Of a DNA stretch of 64,000 bases, positions 12,299 to 24,596 are shown in pieces. Position numbers and translations under genes: made by a program. Source of the stretch: Piper betle (Eukaryota > Streptophyta > Magnoliopsida > Piperales > Piperaceae); the NCBI GenBank assembly GCA_033002965.1, contig JAURVB010002099.1, positions 1-64,000 on the forward strand. Reading direction: 5' to 3'. The stretch's first letter is position 1. The number at the start of each line of letters is the position of its first letter. The notes under the pieces are model-generated. The model was not told the DNA's origin. It did no database searches and was given only the letters and a program-made list of their open reading frames with translations.

Positions 12299-15200
12299 AT
12301 GGGTTGGGCATCCTTTTCTTTGTTGGTAGTTTTCTTGTCTTGTGCAATAGGACATGTAGCTGGAATTGGAGCTAACTGGGGGACGCAGTCAAGCCACCCA
12401 TTGCCGCCTGATGTAGTTGTTAGAATGTTGAGAGAAAATGGGATTCAGAAAGTGAAGCTGTTTGACGCAGATGAGGCGACATTGAAGGCTCTTGCAAAGA
12501 GTGGCCTCGAGGTCATGGTGGGAATACCAAACGACATGCTGGCCACTCTAGCAGGAAGTGTCAAGGCTGCTGAAAAGTGGGTCTCCAAGAACGTTTCTTC
12601 GTTTGTTTCCAAAGAGGGCGTGAATATCAGGTAATACTTGGTATCCTAGTTACTGGTTTTGCTTTCTCATTATCCTTCAAGGGGCATATAAATAGTAACA
12701 TATATTTTGCCATTTAGTATTTGGTTATGTTGTTAAAGTGTAGAATTTGATGCAAACCAGGCATTATTTTCAGAATTGTATTCTTTGCATGCATGGTCGG
12801 AGCCCTTTTTATTTTCATATATGATTATTTACCTTTTTCCTTTTTTTTCAAAAAAGAAGAAGATAGGATTGAGTGTAGTTCTACTTTACACTTGTAAGGC
12901 AATTGCAGTGTGAAAATCTTCTGAAATACAAAAATGTTCTTCTGATCCGTGCTCATATATTGTGTGAGTAAGAAGGATAGTGTAGACTTGACATGGTCAT
13001 ATACTTGTTCTTCAATTCTGTTTGATGTATATCTTTATCTTTAAGCTCATTTGAATAGTTTCTTCTTCATTTTTATCTAGTAAAAAAGATTTTTGTCTCC
13101 GCTTTGTCACTATTTGTGTCTATTTGTTTCATTCATGCTTATAACAATTATCTATGGTAACTTGTGATTTCATGCCTAAAATTGTCTGACTTGGTCTATG
13201 TAAACCTGGGAGTTAATCTTAATTAAGGTTTCTTTTTTGTTGGGTTTCATGAGAAGTTCATAACTAATTGTTTTTAGGCAATTATACTGCCTTTTATTTA
13301 ACTTATTTATGTGGTACTTATATTTTTGATTGTCAGATTCTGACATCATGTCTAAATTAGAGAACATTGGGGGAATTTAAACTTGAAGAACAGCTTTTAA
13401 AAAATGTAAAATTTCATTTTTGTTATTTTTTCTGTTCAAAGTTTCATTTTAATTGCTTAAAAATTTCTCATTTGAGATTGTTCAGTAAATTTGCTTCTTT
13501 CAAAAGGTGGTTCACCCAAATTTGAAACACCTAATTTGATAACTTTTTAATCTTCTGGTTTTTTATAAAATTTGCTCTACAGGTTGCATATACTGCAACA
13601 TAGCATCCAAATTTTGATACATTCTGATTTGAATTACTTATTTTAAAGATCTTCCAATGGCTAAAGATGAAGTATTTCCTTATATTGTACTTTAAAGTAG
13701 ATATTCCAAATATTAAATACCAATATCTCTCAGGTTTTTGGTCTCAGGATCATAAGTCTGCATCCAAGTTCTTCAATTTTTCACGAATGTTTTATACTTG
13801 CTCTTGTCTGTGTTCTTTATAATGTTTTATGTGGCCTTGATCTGCATATATCTAACTAGTCCTGTGCTCTATTAATATTATGAACTTTATTTATGCCTTT
13901 TGTTCCTTGGCAAGTTTGCAAGTGATGATTTCTTAATCTGTTTATGAATGGTGTAAACAGATCCTGTATAATACCTTTTTGCCATGCTTTAAGAGGAACT
14001 CTAACAATTTTCCAGGCGCTCTTTCTTCTAGTTTTACCCTGCATGCATTTTTATGATTTCAATTTTGCCTTCACCATCTATCTATATGATTTTTCTTAGC
14101 AGCCGACTATTCAATTTCAAAATGTAGTAGCTGTTCTTGTCCTGTGCTGAAAATTTTCCCCTTCTTCATCATCACCAGCATTATCATCATCCTATCATTT
14201 ACACCATAGTAATTGGATATTATGACATGATCGCTGAATGAATTATACTATTTTAGTTATTTTCCATAGCAAAGCTTGTTATGAAGAGATCCAGTTTGCA
14301 TTTTCATGAAAATATGGCAGTAGGCTACAACATTCATCAATTATACTGTATGTTCGAAGGAGTGCTCTATTTTAATTGTGCTATTTAATCCTATGATCAA
14401 AACCTATGTTGATATGTAGATCTTACTGTTACTTTGGCCATTAACCCTAGGTACTTAAAAATGACTTTTCTAGCGGCAACTTTTGCATGTTAAATGTCTA
14501 CCTGTCTTATCAGTTTAGAAGGGTTTGGCATGCATAAGGAGTCCCAGTATTTTTGTGAACTTCAATAAATTTTGTTATACTTCCTCTCCTCTCGGGCATT
14601 TTCTTTTGAGTTGAGCTGGGGCATAACATATAACAATATTTCTGTGTTGCGGCATGAATGGAAAGCATGACCAACTAGGTCATAATGGCTAGTTGCATAA
14701 TGGTGTAGATGAGCTATAAGATGGTGACTACTTTAGTTAATGTGAATCCTAGAAGTGAGTGCCAGTGTATCCATGGAAACATGGAATGATTTTTTCATTT
14801 ATAATTGTATCACCTAATTTATGGCTTTCAAACATTGGCATGGTTTGAATGGAAGGAAGTAAGAGCAAATAATTGCTAAATATCTGCTCAAATGTGATTA
14901 TTAAGTTTTATTCTTGTATGTATATCCATGTGCATAAGGCTTTAGCTCATTCTTCTCATATTTTGTTTTTTAACAATTTCTTTACCTCCTGAAAGGTATG
15001 TGGCAGTTGGAAATGAACCTTTTCTGTCGACTTACAATGGCAGCTTCCTTCAGACAACCTTCCCAGCTCTTCAAAACATACAGAGTGCCCTAATCAAGGC
15101 GGGTCTAAGCAGCCAAGTTAAAGTTACAGTCCCTCTTAATGCTGATGTATATGAATCTAATGGTGCTCCATCTGCTGGTGACTTCAGATCTGACATCCAT

Positions 15201-16112
15201 GGGCTCATGGTTGCTATTGTTAAATTTCTCAGCGACAATGGGGCTCCTTTCACTGTTAACATTTATCCTTTCATCAGTCTCTACGATAATCCCAATTTTC
15301 CTGTAGAGTACGCATTCTTTGATGGCAATGCTGCACCTGTGGTGGATGGTGGAACCACTTACACCAATATGTTTGATGCTAACCACGATACGCTTGTGTG
15401 GGCCCTTCAGAAGAACGGATTTGGAAATCTACCCATTATTGTGGGTGAGATTGGATGGCCAACGGATGGTGATCAGAATGCAAATTTGAATTATGCACAG
15501 AGGTTCAACCAGGGATTTATGACTCATATTATGACAGGTAGAGGAACTCCTATGAGAGCTGGCCCGGTTGATGCATACTTATTCAGCTTGATTGATGAAG
15601 ATGGCAAAAGCATTGCACCTGGTAATTTTGAAAGGCACTGGGGCATATTCAATTATGATGGGACTGCAAAATATCGGCTTAATTTGGGCACTGCCAACTC
15701 TGGAACCTTGATTCCCGCAAAAAATGTTCGCAGGTTGGACCGCAAGTGGTGTGTTCTTAGACCACAAGTGTCTCTTGAGGATCCCCAAATTGCTGACACT
15801 GTAAGCTATGCCTGTGCGAATGGTGATTGTACAAGCCTTGGATATGGTACTTCTTGCTCTGGTTTGGATACTCGCGGGAACATTTCTTATGCATATAACA
15901 GCTACTTTCAGAAGTTCAACCAGTACAACAGTGCCTGCAAATTCAACGGCCTTGCAATGATAACGCAGACCGACCCATCAACTGGAACATGTTGGTTTAA
16001 AATCATGATTCAACAAAGCTTTGCAGATGGTGGTGGAAGATTTGGGTGTTACAAATCGCCTGTAGCAGGGTGGTTGTTAACTTTTGTTCTTTGTTTGACT
16101 TTGTTGTATTAA
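12299..16112 (+). CDS. glucan endo-1,3-beta-glucosidase, GH17 plus CBM43, GPI-anchored
   Basis: There are two exons, 12299-12630 and 14996-16112, separated by a 2.4-kb GT-AG intron and joining in frame to give ~482 aa. Residues 1-22 are a signal peptide; the mature start IGANWGT is typical of GH17. The general-acid Glu is in VGNEP (~E118) and the nucleophile in [10 protein letters not shown] (~E262). After ~residue 360 comes a CBM43/X8 domain (KWCVLRP, with six cysteines and a CWF block). The protein ends in a hydrophobic tail (~16 aa), consistent with a GPI anchor. Such enzymes cleave callose at the cell surface, for example around plasmodesmata, pollen walls and young cell plates. The overall layout resembles the plant endo-1,3-beta-glucosidase 5/6/7 type. 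No frame break is visible and the gene looks functional. It is the first intact plus-strand gene of the window. Confidence 0.95.
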
Positions 16113-17260
16113 TTTATCATGCCTGGAAGATCATTTTGCAGTGGGTATTCTGTGCTTTTGCTCGGCGTGTATCGTTTTTATTTGAGCTGAACATGGGCCA
16201 ATACTTTTTTCAAAATGCTTGAGGCCAATTTCTTTTCCACTGGTTTTAAAGCAGGATCATACAGATTAGCTAGCATGCTTGAGATCTTTGGAACCTACAT
16301 GTGAGGTGGGACAAATGAAATTCTCCTTGATGATATGCTTCTGTAGATCGGTTCATTGCTGTGCTCGTAATTTTAAATTTATCTGCCGTTCTTTTATGCA
16401 CAGTAATACGTCAATTCTGTTTCAAGAACTAGATGCTCAAAGTTTTTTTTCACAGTTCATCAAAAAACTATAATCATATAGGGCAACTTACATTCTTTCT
16501 CAAGATAACTGTCGAGTTGTAAATTGCTTGTGTTATTGTGAAGAGAATTAAATATGAATGTACTGATAAGTTTTCACTATAAATCGCCTTGGGACGATTT
16601 AGCAGGGAAAAAAGTGAATATCCGATTTACAGGAAGAAAAAAGCTGCGGCCTAGACAAAATCATCCGACCTATTTATAGTTTACCGACTGCCATAATAGG
16701 GTTCCACATCAATACTTAGTAACATTAGTGTTGGAAGAAAGTGATAATATTTTGGGCACTATGTAGTCAAAATAATAATATTATTAATTTTTTTGCACAA
16801 AAAAGTTAGAATAATGCTGCATAGAAAATTTGTTGGTCATATTACGCCACTTCTATTACCCTTTTTCGTGGTTAAGATGGTTAATTAAACGACTCAGCTC
16901 GTAAGTATTTGACATCGACTCGATTCGATTTACCTTGAAATTCGACATTAAAATACTCGAACTCGACATAAACTCAAATCCTTCAAGTCGAGTTTGAGCG
17001 AGGCGATTCGGTTATAATTCAAACTCGACTCGTAACTCGACTTGAATTTGATTTGATAAAATAATACAATAATATAATTTTTATATTATATATATATACT
17101 ACTAAGTTTAATTTTAATTAGATATATTTATTTATATATAATATAAAATCAAAATAATAAAATAGTTTAGACGGTTAATATTCAAATTAAAAGCTTGGAA
17201 GTTGTGTGTTTATTTTTGCCCCCTTAAATACACCGATGTGGCGTAACCAAATACTAGCAG
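16113..17260. other. intergenic; Ser/Leu-codon-like CTCGA repeats
   Basis: Contains the glucanase 3' UTR. At 16890-17060 there is a degenerate run of ctcgactcg/aactcga motifs reminiscent of the cgagtc motif elsewhere in the window. No gene seen. Confidence 0.45.
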
Positions 17261-17267
17261 TATATAA
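17261..17267 (+). promoter_or_regulatory. TATA-like box upstream of the YTH pseudogene
   Basis: TATATAA in agcagtatataacagagac, just before homology with the downstream YTH copy begins (~17270 versus ~21266). It would place transcription start near 17295. Confidence 0.4.
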
Positions 17268-17399
17268 CAGAGACAAACTCGAGCGATTCCCGCCAACACC
17301 ATGCTCAAACTCTTGCCGAGAGCGATCGGAACAAGATCAGTTTATCTTCATCTCTCCAGTACGGCTCTGATCGAATCTCAGTTTTCTTCCTCTCCAACC

Positions 17400-20355
17400 A
17401 TGGGCAGCCAACCGCCGCCACCTCCCGAGAAGTATGACTCCGACGACAATGGTGAGACTCTTCCGAAACGTTTTCGCCATGCAGTTCTTTCTCGCGCTCG
17501 ATCTTTAACTTCTAATGCATGTGTTTTCAGATCAGTGCTCCACTGTTCTTGTGTTTCTTTTGGTTTCGTTTTATTGATATAGTTGGTTGTTCTTGTGTAT
17601 TTATTTTGGTTTCGTTTTGCCGATGAAATTGTGGCGCTATTCTCGTCGGTGCAGTTGTTGTTCTAGAATTATTTGCAGCAAAATTGCGTTCTCTGTTCTT
17701 GAATACGTGGGATATTTGTGTTCTTTGTTTGCGATCATCAAGATGTGTTTTAGTAAGTGTGCATGTTTGATATTAGCGTTCTTCTGATATTGCGTAATTT
17801 ACCGTTGTCAATTTGAAGAACTGGTTGCGTTCTAGGTGTTTCTTGGATGGATCTGTCTAACTAGAAATGTTCGTCGAAGCATATCATGTTCTTGAATTGA
17901 TTAGCATTTGTTCTAGTTCTTGCAATGAATGTTGTTCGTTTCCTCGATGAGTTTGTTGTTGATTTTTTGAAATGGAGAAATTCTGATGAGTAAGGGGCAT
18001 TTTCTTTTCGTGGATGAGTTGTTGGTAAATGTTTGGACATGGGGAAGCTCTGCACAAGTGAGGTGCATTTTCTTTGCATCGATGGGTTTACTGTTGTTCG
18101 AGATTACGACAATCTGCATGAAAAATGAGAAGAAATGAATTTGTGGTCCTATTCTCGTCAGTGCATTTGTGGTTCTTGCGGGTATTGTTAGCAAGTTTGC
18201 GTTCTTAATTTATCCTGAAATTGTTCTTTTGATGTTTGTGCTCTTTGTTTGCGATCAAGATGTGTTATTATGGTAAAGTATGCATGCGTGATATTAGCAT
18301 TTGTTTGATCTTACCGTGAATTTACCTTCGTCAATTTGATGAACTGTTTGAGTTCGAGGCGTTTATTGGTTGGATCTGTCTAACTAGAAATGTATGTCGC
18401 AACAAGTCATTTTCTTGATTAGTAAATGCCTTAGTTCTTGCGATGCATGTTGTTCTTTTCCTTGATATGTTTATCGTTGATTTCTTTGCAATGGATGAGT
18501 TACGATGCATTTTCTGTTCGTGGATGAGTTTGTTGCAAATTGTTCGGAAATGGGGAAGCTCTGCAAATGTGCGATGCATTTTCTTTGCATCGGTGTGTTT
18601 GACGTTGTTGGTTCGAGATGACGACAATGTACATGAAGAATGAAAAGGAATGAATTACTTTGCCATGAATTCTTGGAAGGAAGTGAACGAAATGAAGTTA
18701 TTTGGATCGAAAGTGCCTGCTGTCAATGGATTGTTTGTTCTGTTTCAATCTTCATGCGAAGAAGCATGTATCACAGAAGCATGTATCACATTGTTAACAC
18801 CAATCATGATATTTTTCGATCCTACTTTGAAATAATTGGTGAAGTGGTTTGAACCAAAAAAATGTTTGGTTTTGTTTTTTAATGTCTAACCATAGAATAT
18901 ATTGTTCAGAACGCCAGGTTGGCAAAGTTCAAGCTCAAGAAGAAGAACGTGAAATGCAGCATGAAAATGGAGATGGTTAGGGCCTTCAGGTAAGTCATTC
19001 ATATCTTCTTAAACTTCAGCATATGCATGCCGTTGACGTAGTACGTCTTCGTGATCAACCGGTATGCTTTTGTTGGCTGAATCCAAACAAGTAGAGCTCC
19101 CAAGTCATGGCCATGCCTGTCGCCGCCACTGGGCAGGCAAGACCACTTTGTCGCCTGATGCACCCGTATTTTATCCTGCAAAATTGGCTGGTCCGGGGTT
19201 TGCCCCGCAACAAATTCTGCCCGGTGCTTATCACCCAAATGTGGCTTGTGCTGTGTACAATCATGTTCCGCCATATCCCATACAACAGCCAGGAGCTTAC
19301 TACCAATCGCAACCTGTTAACTGCACGATGGTGCAGCCAAACGCAATCCCACATCAGTTTCCGATGCCCTGACATTAGCCGACCAACTCCATGGTGCCCA
19401 GATTGACTTATAACCCAGGTATAATACTGAATATTGAATTCAATTCAGAAGTTACGGTTGCTTGATCTTAACCATCTAATTATTATGCTTCCAATTGTTA
19501 GCCGCGTTTTTTTAATTGAAAAGACGATAACATTTTTATTGTGCGGGTTCTGTTTTTGCACCAACCTTAAACTATCAAGATCACATCTGGCCATGGCCGG
19601 CACAATTTTTTTTGTTGAAATTCACAGGTATATAGATGTCGATAATTTACTTTTCGTAATATTTTACCGAGATTTTTATTTATTATGTAGAGCTTTGCGG
19701 GCCTGGGCATGGATCATCAGAGCTCGCACGCGGATGACCCTGCGGTTCCTGTTCACGTTCTAGAAAATTTAAAAGACGCCAAGTTCTTCATCGTCCAAGC
19801 ACACTTTGAGAATGGCATCTGGAGATGACATATGTCGGGATGCACAAGGAGCGTCTTCTGGAGTCATTTTATTTCTCTTGTTAACAACGATCAGCTCTAG
19901 TCATTGGAGTGAGTTCCGATCTGATGTGATGAGTTCCCATCTGATATGATGCAATGCCTATAGTTGTGTTTATTCCCATTCGGAGATGATTTTCTATAAC
20001 TGCAATGTCCGCTAACATACATGATTTTATGGGCGTGATCTCATCTTATCATGTCCGCATGAGCTTCTGATCTAGATTGTGAACTGATACTGGACGTGCC
20101 GAACACAAATGGAAGGAGCAACCCTGCGGAGGCGTCTATGGTGGATTAGCAGAGTTGGTGGAACGCGTCAACTTCAATGAACGGACTCAAATGCTTAGTG
20201 AGCTCTATGTATACTGGCATTTGATGAAGGAAGTTCCTAACGATTGCTTTGAAGGTATTGCGTTCAGAAAGGCCGACGGACAACCTATTACCAGTACTCT
20301 TCTCAAACCATTCCAAAAGGTTATATATGTACCCGTCCCTCCTAACTATATGTAG
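17400..20355 (+). pseudogene. YTH-domain gene, upstream tandem copy, decayed
   Basis: This aligns along its length with the intact gene at 21411-24596. Exon 1 is 17400-17451 (start chosen because the corresponding site is the ATG in the other copy; ATG 17301 has no counterpart). Exon 2 is 18910-18989, followed by a Pro/Tyr/Gln-rich exon (~19092-19420), a YTH N-part (~19692-19829) and a YTH C-part (~20110-20355). Lesions are: an in-frame TAG at 18978 in exon 2; loss of the exon-3 acceptor AG context (cag in the sister, aag plus tag here); a ~29-base deletion after ...GIWR (~19826) giving an immediate stop; and loss of two of the three tandem exon units seen in the sister. The YTH C-part (GGLAELVERVNF... 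KEVPND) has no tryptophan where m6A-pocket residues normally sit. It may still be transcribed, but a full YTH protein cannot be made. Confidence 0.78.
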
Positions 20356-20859
20356 ACGTCTTCGCGGAAACGAACTGGTCAAGAATAATGTGTGTAATTT
20401 TTTTTTTTGGAGATGAGGAGTTTTTTGTTTTCTTCTTCTACTTCTTCTTTTTTATTTTATATATTTTCTTTTTAAGGGAAGCAAACATACTGATCCGCTG
20501 ATCCTTAATTAAGTATTGGTCCTTCTCATTGAATAGGCTGTTTCTTTTTAGGGAGTAATATATTTTGAAGAATACTAATTGGACAAAAAACTCTAAAAGG
20601 ACTGCCAAAAGACGGAGTTGTGATTAAAAATAGTGCATTCCGTTAATCAAAGTACGAGGGAAATAAAAATAATAAATTAAATTATTATGATATATCTCTT
20701 CATCTAATTCGAATTAATCTTCATATATATATGTTATATTATACATATCCACGTTCGATTAGAGTTTATCTCTAATCATATTCTCAAACAAACTTGATTA
20801 ACGTGGGCCGGTTTCGTTGGTGTGGCAGTTTGGTTTCACCGCCTACTTAAGACGCAAAG

Positions 20860-21184
20860 CCCGCATGGCGGCCATGGCGGGCGATGGCGAGGGCGAGAGA
20901 GACGAGCAGCAGCCATATCTCAATCCGTCCTCCTCTGTGGATACGGCCATGGCCGTCTCCACCTCCACCTCGAGCCGCAGCTCATCAAAGCTCGATCACC
21001 GCAGAACTCCCTCGCCTCCCATGACTCTGCTATTTACTATTTTTGTTTGCTTGATTTGTTGCGCAGGAGCGTTCCTTGGGGAATGGGGTGGCTCTTCCCT
21101 TCCTTGGTATGTGATTGCCGATTGGAGGAATCGTTGTTGATTTCATACCCTTTTCGTGTATATAGGTTTTGTACTGCTTTATAA
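20860..21184 (+). pseudogene. truncated 5' fragment of a PWI-like/RRM gene
   Basis: The stretch gtggatacggccatggc...tccacctcc followed by an intron ending gatttgttg(c/t)gcag and a block ggagcgttcct(t/c)ggggaatggg matches exons 1-2 of the gene at 26242. Most of the middle of exon 1 and the first half of exon 2 are deleted, and everything after exon 2 is missing. It sits immediately after the YTH pseudogene, just as the full gene follows the intact YTH gene. It is therefore the second member of the decayed upstream block of a tandem duplication. Confidence 0.75.
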
Positions 21185-21410
21185 AGTTTGCAATATGCTT
21201 TTCCTAGGGTGGACGTAGGCGGAGTAAGCAAAAATTTCCATCGCCGAGTGGGACGCATATGAAAGAGACCAACACCAACCCGAGCTGTTCCCGCCAAAAC
21301 CAGACTCAAACCCTGACGGCCAAGAGCGAGCGAGACCAGCGGTACCTTCTTCTTCTTCTTCTTCTCTCCCAGTCGGCTCTCCTCAGAAGTCGTCTTCTTC
21401 CTCTTTGACA

Positions 21411-24400
21411 ATGGCCGATCCAATTGAGCACGATGGCCATATTGGCGAGGGTGAGCCTTCTTTCCGTACGCTTTAGCCATGCATTTCTTCCTCCCCTCCG
21501 AAACTTTCACTTCTATTTCGTTAATTTTGTTTGTTATCGAATAATGATCTCGGTATTCATTTTGGTTGTTCTCGTGTTTCTCGTCGGTTCGTCTGTGGAT
21601 GTAGTCATACAATGCTCGTTGATCCGAGTTGTGGTTTTTGCGTTGTTCGCAAGTTTGAATTCTGTTTTTCTTGAATTTGTTCGGTGGATGTTTGTGTTCT
21701 GTGTTGTAATCTCACAGCTGGTAATAAGGGAATTTACTCGATCTTGATGGGAATTTAACATCGTCAAATTGATGTTGTGTTTGCGTTCGCGGTGTTTCTT
21801 GGGATGGATCTGTCTAATTAGAAATGTTGCCGCGAGTTGTGTTCTTGTGTAGCATTTGCCCTAGTTCTTGCGGTGCATGTTTGTTCTTTGCCAGGACGGG
21901 TTTGTTGTTGGTTGCTTCGAGATAGAGAAGCTCCGAGTAAGATGTATTTTGTTCGCTGCGATGATTTTATTGCTAATTGTTCGGCGATGGCTAAGCACTG
22001 TGTGAGATGCATTTTAGAGCATAGAGCAAGAAGTTCTAATGCAATGACTGGCGATGCATGCATGGCAGTTAAACAGTGGTTGATGGGTTGGGCGTTGAAT
22101 CAAATAGTTCGGTTTTGTTTCTTGTCTAACGTTAGATGTATGCATAGATCACGAGGGTGACGAAGGTCAAGCTCAAGATGGACAACAATCCCAAAATGCA
22201 AATGTTGACGGCATGGAATTTCGTGACGAAGGTCAAGCTCGAGGGGGACAACAATTGCAGCATGAAACTGCTAAGGGCATGGAACTTCCTGTAAGTGATT
22301 CGTACATCTTCTTTAACTTTTGCGTATGTCGTTACCGTCGTCTTCGTTTATGTTCTTGTGTCTTTGTGGACTGAATCCAATGGACAGGGGCCTGTTCTCC
22401 CTGAACCCGGCAACGAGCAGGGCCCCCAAGTCATGCACATCCCTGCCGCACCCACTGAGCAGAACCCCCAAGTCATGTCACCCAATACTCCTGCTGGAAC
22501 CATGTTTGGCCCGGGGTATGCCTCGCAACAGTCACTTCCTGGTGGTTACTGTGAATATCCAATTCAAATTCCCATGCCTCACACTGCTTACTACCCACCT
22601 ATTCCAATTCTGTCACTTACTGTGAGCATGCCGCCCCTTCCATTTCCTACTGTGAACAACCCTGGTAAGCCCACACAGCAATTTCAGGTGACAGCTGCTT
22701 ACCACCCACAATATGTTAATCTCACCACGGTGCCGCAAAGTGACCCGCAACCTGTTAATCCCGACATGGTGCCGCCAAACTGGAGCCTATATCCACAACA
22801 GTTTTGGCCGCCAGAAGCTTACCATCCGCAACATGTTAATCCCACCATGGTGCCGCCAAACGTAATCCCAAAGCAGTTTCAGCTGCGAGAAGCTTACAAT
22901 CCACCACCTGTACATCCAAACGCCATGAGTCAAATCCTAGGTAAAATACTGAATAATTAATTCAATTCAAATCATACGGTAGCTTGATCGTGACCTACTA
23001 ATTTTGTTTCCAAGTGTTAGCATTTTTTTATTTTTCATGAAAAAGACTTTAACAATAATAATATGTGGGTTCTGTTTTTGCACTCAGAAGCTATCCGTCC
23101 ACCTGCACGAACCTCCAACCATACTGGCATCTTGCTCGATACAGGGCTGGTACGAATACTGATTGAAATTCTTTGTTGTATCTAATTGACCTTAATTTGC
23201 CTTTGTAAAATTTTGCCATGGCTTTTAATTTGTAGAGCTTGCAGCAACAAAAAGTAGATGCAAACCAAGATGACATCATGGCCAATACATTGAGGGTACG
23301 AATGTATTTTAAAATTCATTGTTATATCTAGTTGACCTTAATTTTCCTTTGTAGTATCTTACCATGGTTTTTATTTTGTAGAGCTTGCAGCAACCTGAAG
23401 TAGTTGCAGAGCATGATGACATCAAGCCCAATACAGGGGGGCCGGTACGATATTTTTTGAAATTCTTTGTTATGTATAATTGAGCTTAATTTACCTTTCT
23501 AATATCTTACCATTGTTTTTACACTGTAGAGCATGCAACAACCAGAAGAAAATGCAAACACTGGCATGGATAAGAGCTCGGGCGTTATTGACCACCCAAT
23601 TCCTCAAGAACTTTCAGAAATTTTAAGCGATGTTAAGTTCTTCATCGTCAGAGAAAAATCTAATCACATAAGAGAAAGTATAGAGGAAGGTGTTTGGAGA
23701 TGCAGGGAGTTCAAGGATGTAGATTTGGAGGACATATGTCGTGATGCACAAGGAGCTCGCGTCTTTTTTATTGTCATGGTAATAAGAATCAGCTCTAGTC
23801 ATTTGAGTGAGTTCCCATAAAATGATACAAAGCCTATGATAGTGTTTTTCACCCTCGACAATGAATGGAAGTAGTGCAACCATGCTCTTAGAACTGCAAT
23901 ATCCGTTGACTATATGATTTTACTGGTGTGGTCTCTGCAACTGTCACAATGAACTCCAATTTCTAGGTTGCACAATATGTATAGCACCGCAATAATCTCC
24001 ACCAACTTATGACTAGCATTTGATTTGTCTTATATCTGTTGTTGTCACCATGAGCTTCTTTCTTGTGAACTGAAGTGCTGGTCACAAATGTCAGGAGAAA
24101 TCCGCCGGCAAGTATCGCGGAGTGGCCCAAATGGCAGGACCTGTCAATTTTGGTGATTGGAATCAGATTTGCCATTTCCCAGTAGAGTGGCTTCTTATAA
24201 AAGACGTACCTTGCGAATGCTTTGATGGTGTGGTCTTTAGAAAGGCAAACGGAGAACCTCGCACTGGCATTGGTCGCAAAGCTGTCTGCAAGGTTAGAGC
24301 CTTCACTCCTTTTTCTTTATAATGCGTTATGGTCGTCGAATTATGTTGTTTTTGTTGTTTGCAATCTTCAAGGCACACGTAGACTCATGCATTCATTTTA

Positions 24401-24596
24401 TTGTCAACCCTAAGTGTTTCTCTTCACTTGTGATGAGGAGCAGATAAGCTGGATTGAGGGCGCCCAAATGATCAAAATCTTGGACGAGTACGAGGCTCCA
24501 TCAACCTCAAAAATCAGATGCCGGCCACTCCACCTTCCGAAGGTGAGTACGCTCCCATCTCAAACCAAAGGCAACCGGGCTCTGCATCGACGATGA
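21411..24596 (+). CDS. divergent YTH-domain (ECT-like) putative m6A reader
   Basis: Nine exons join in frame: 21411-21450, 22148-22290, 22388-22940, 23088-23149, 23236-23295, 23382-23444, 23530-23778, 24095-24292 and 24444-24596, giving ~506 aa. The N-terminal half is disordered and Pro/Gln/Tyr/Asn-rich, as in plant ECT proteins, with an internal repeat (DEGQAQDGQQ / DEGQARGGQQ). The C-terminal YTH domain shows KFFIVREKSNHIRESIEEGVW, RGVAQMAGPVNF and PVEWLLIKDVP. The first pocket Trp (EEGVW) is present. The WxxxxW pair that completes the usual aromatic cage is reduced to one Trp (GDWNQIC), with a few residues deleted. YTH proteins bind N6-methyladenosine in mRNA, mainly in the cytoplasm; whether this one still does is doubtful. 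Exons 5, 6 and the start of exon 7 are tandem copies. The last exon could end earlier at a second donor (24544). This is the downstream member of a tandem pair. Confidence 0.8.
23150..23600 (+). repeat. tandem exon-intron units inside the YTH gene
   Basis: Three successive introns, 23150-23235, 23296-23381 and 23445-23529, are 86, 86 and 85 bases long and roughly 80% alike (gtacga... start, ttgt(a)tctaattgaccttaa middle, ttttgtag end). The exons after them begin AGC(T/A)TGCAGCAACC and encode S(L/M)QQxxxxA(N/E). Units are ~146-148 bases, and exons of 60 and 63 bases keep the frame. Confidence 0.85.

Noticed and set aside
17301..17399. Upstream ATG giving a longer N-terminus for the first YTH copy
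   Set aside because: The aligned position in the intact copy is not an ATG and the extension is not conserved; 17400 corresponds to 21411.
21037..21612. 191-codon minus-strand frame
   Set aside because: Antisense to the YTH gene 5' region; Lys-rich runs come from the complement of a CTT repeat.
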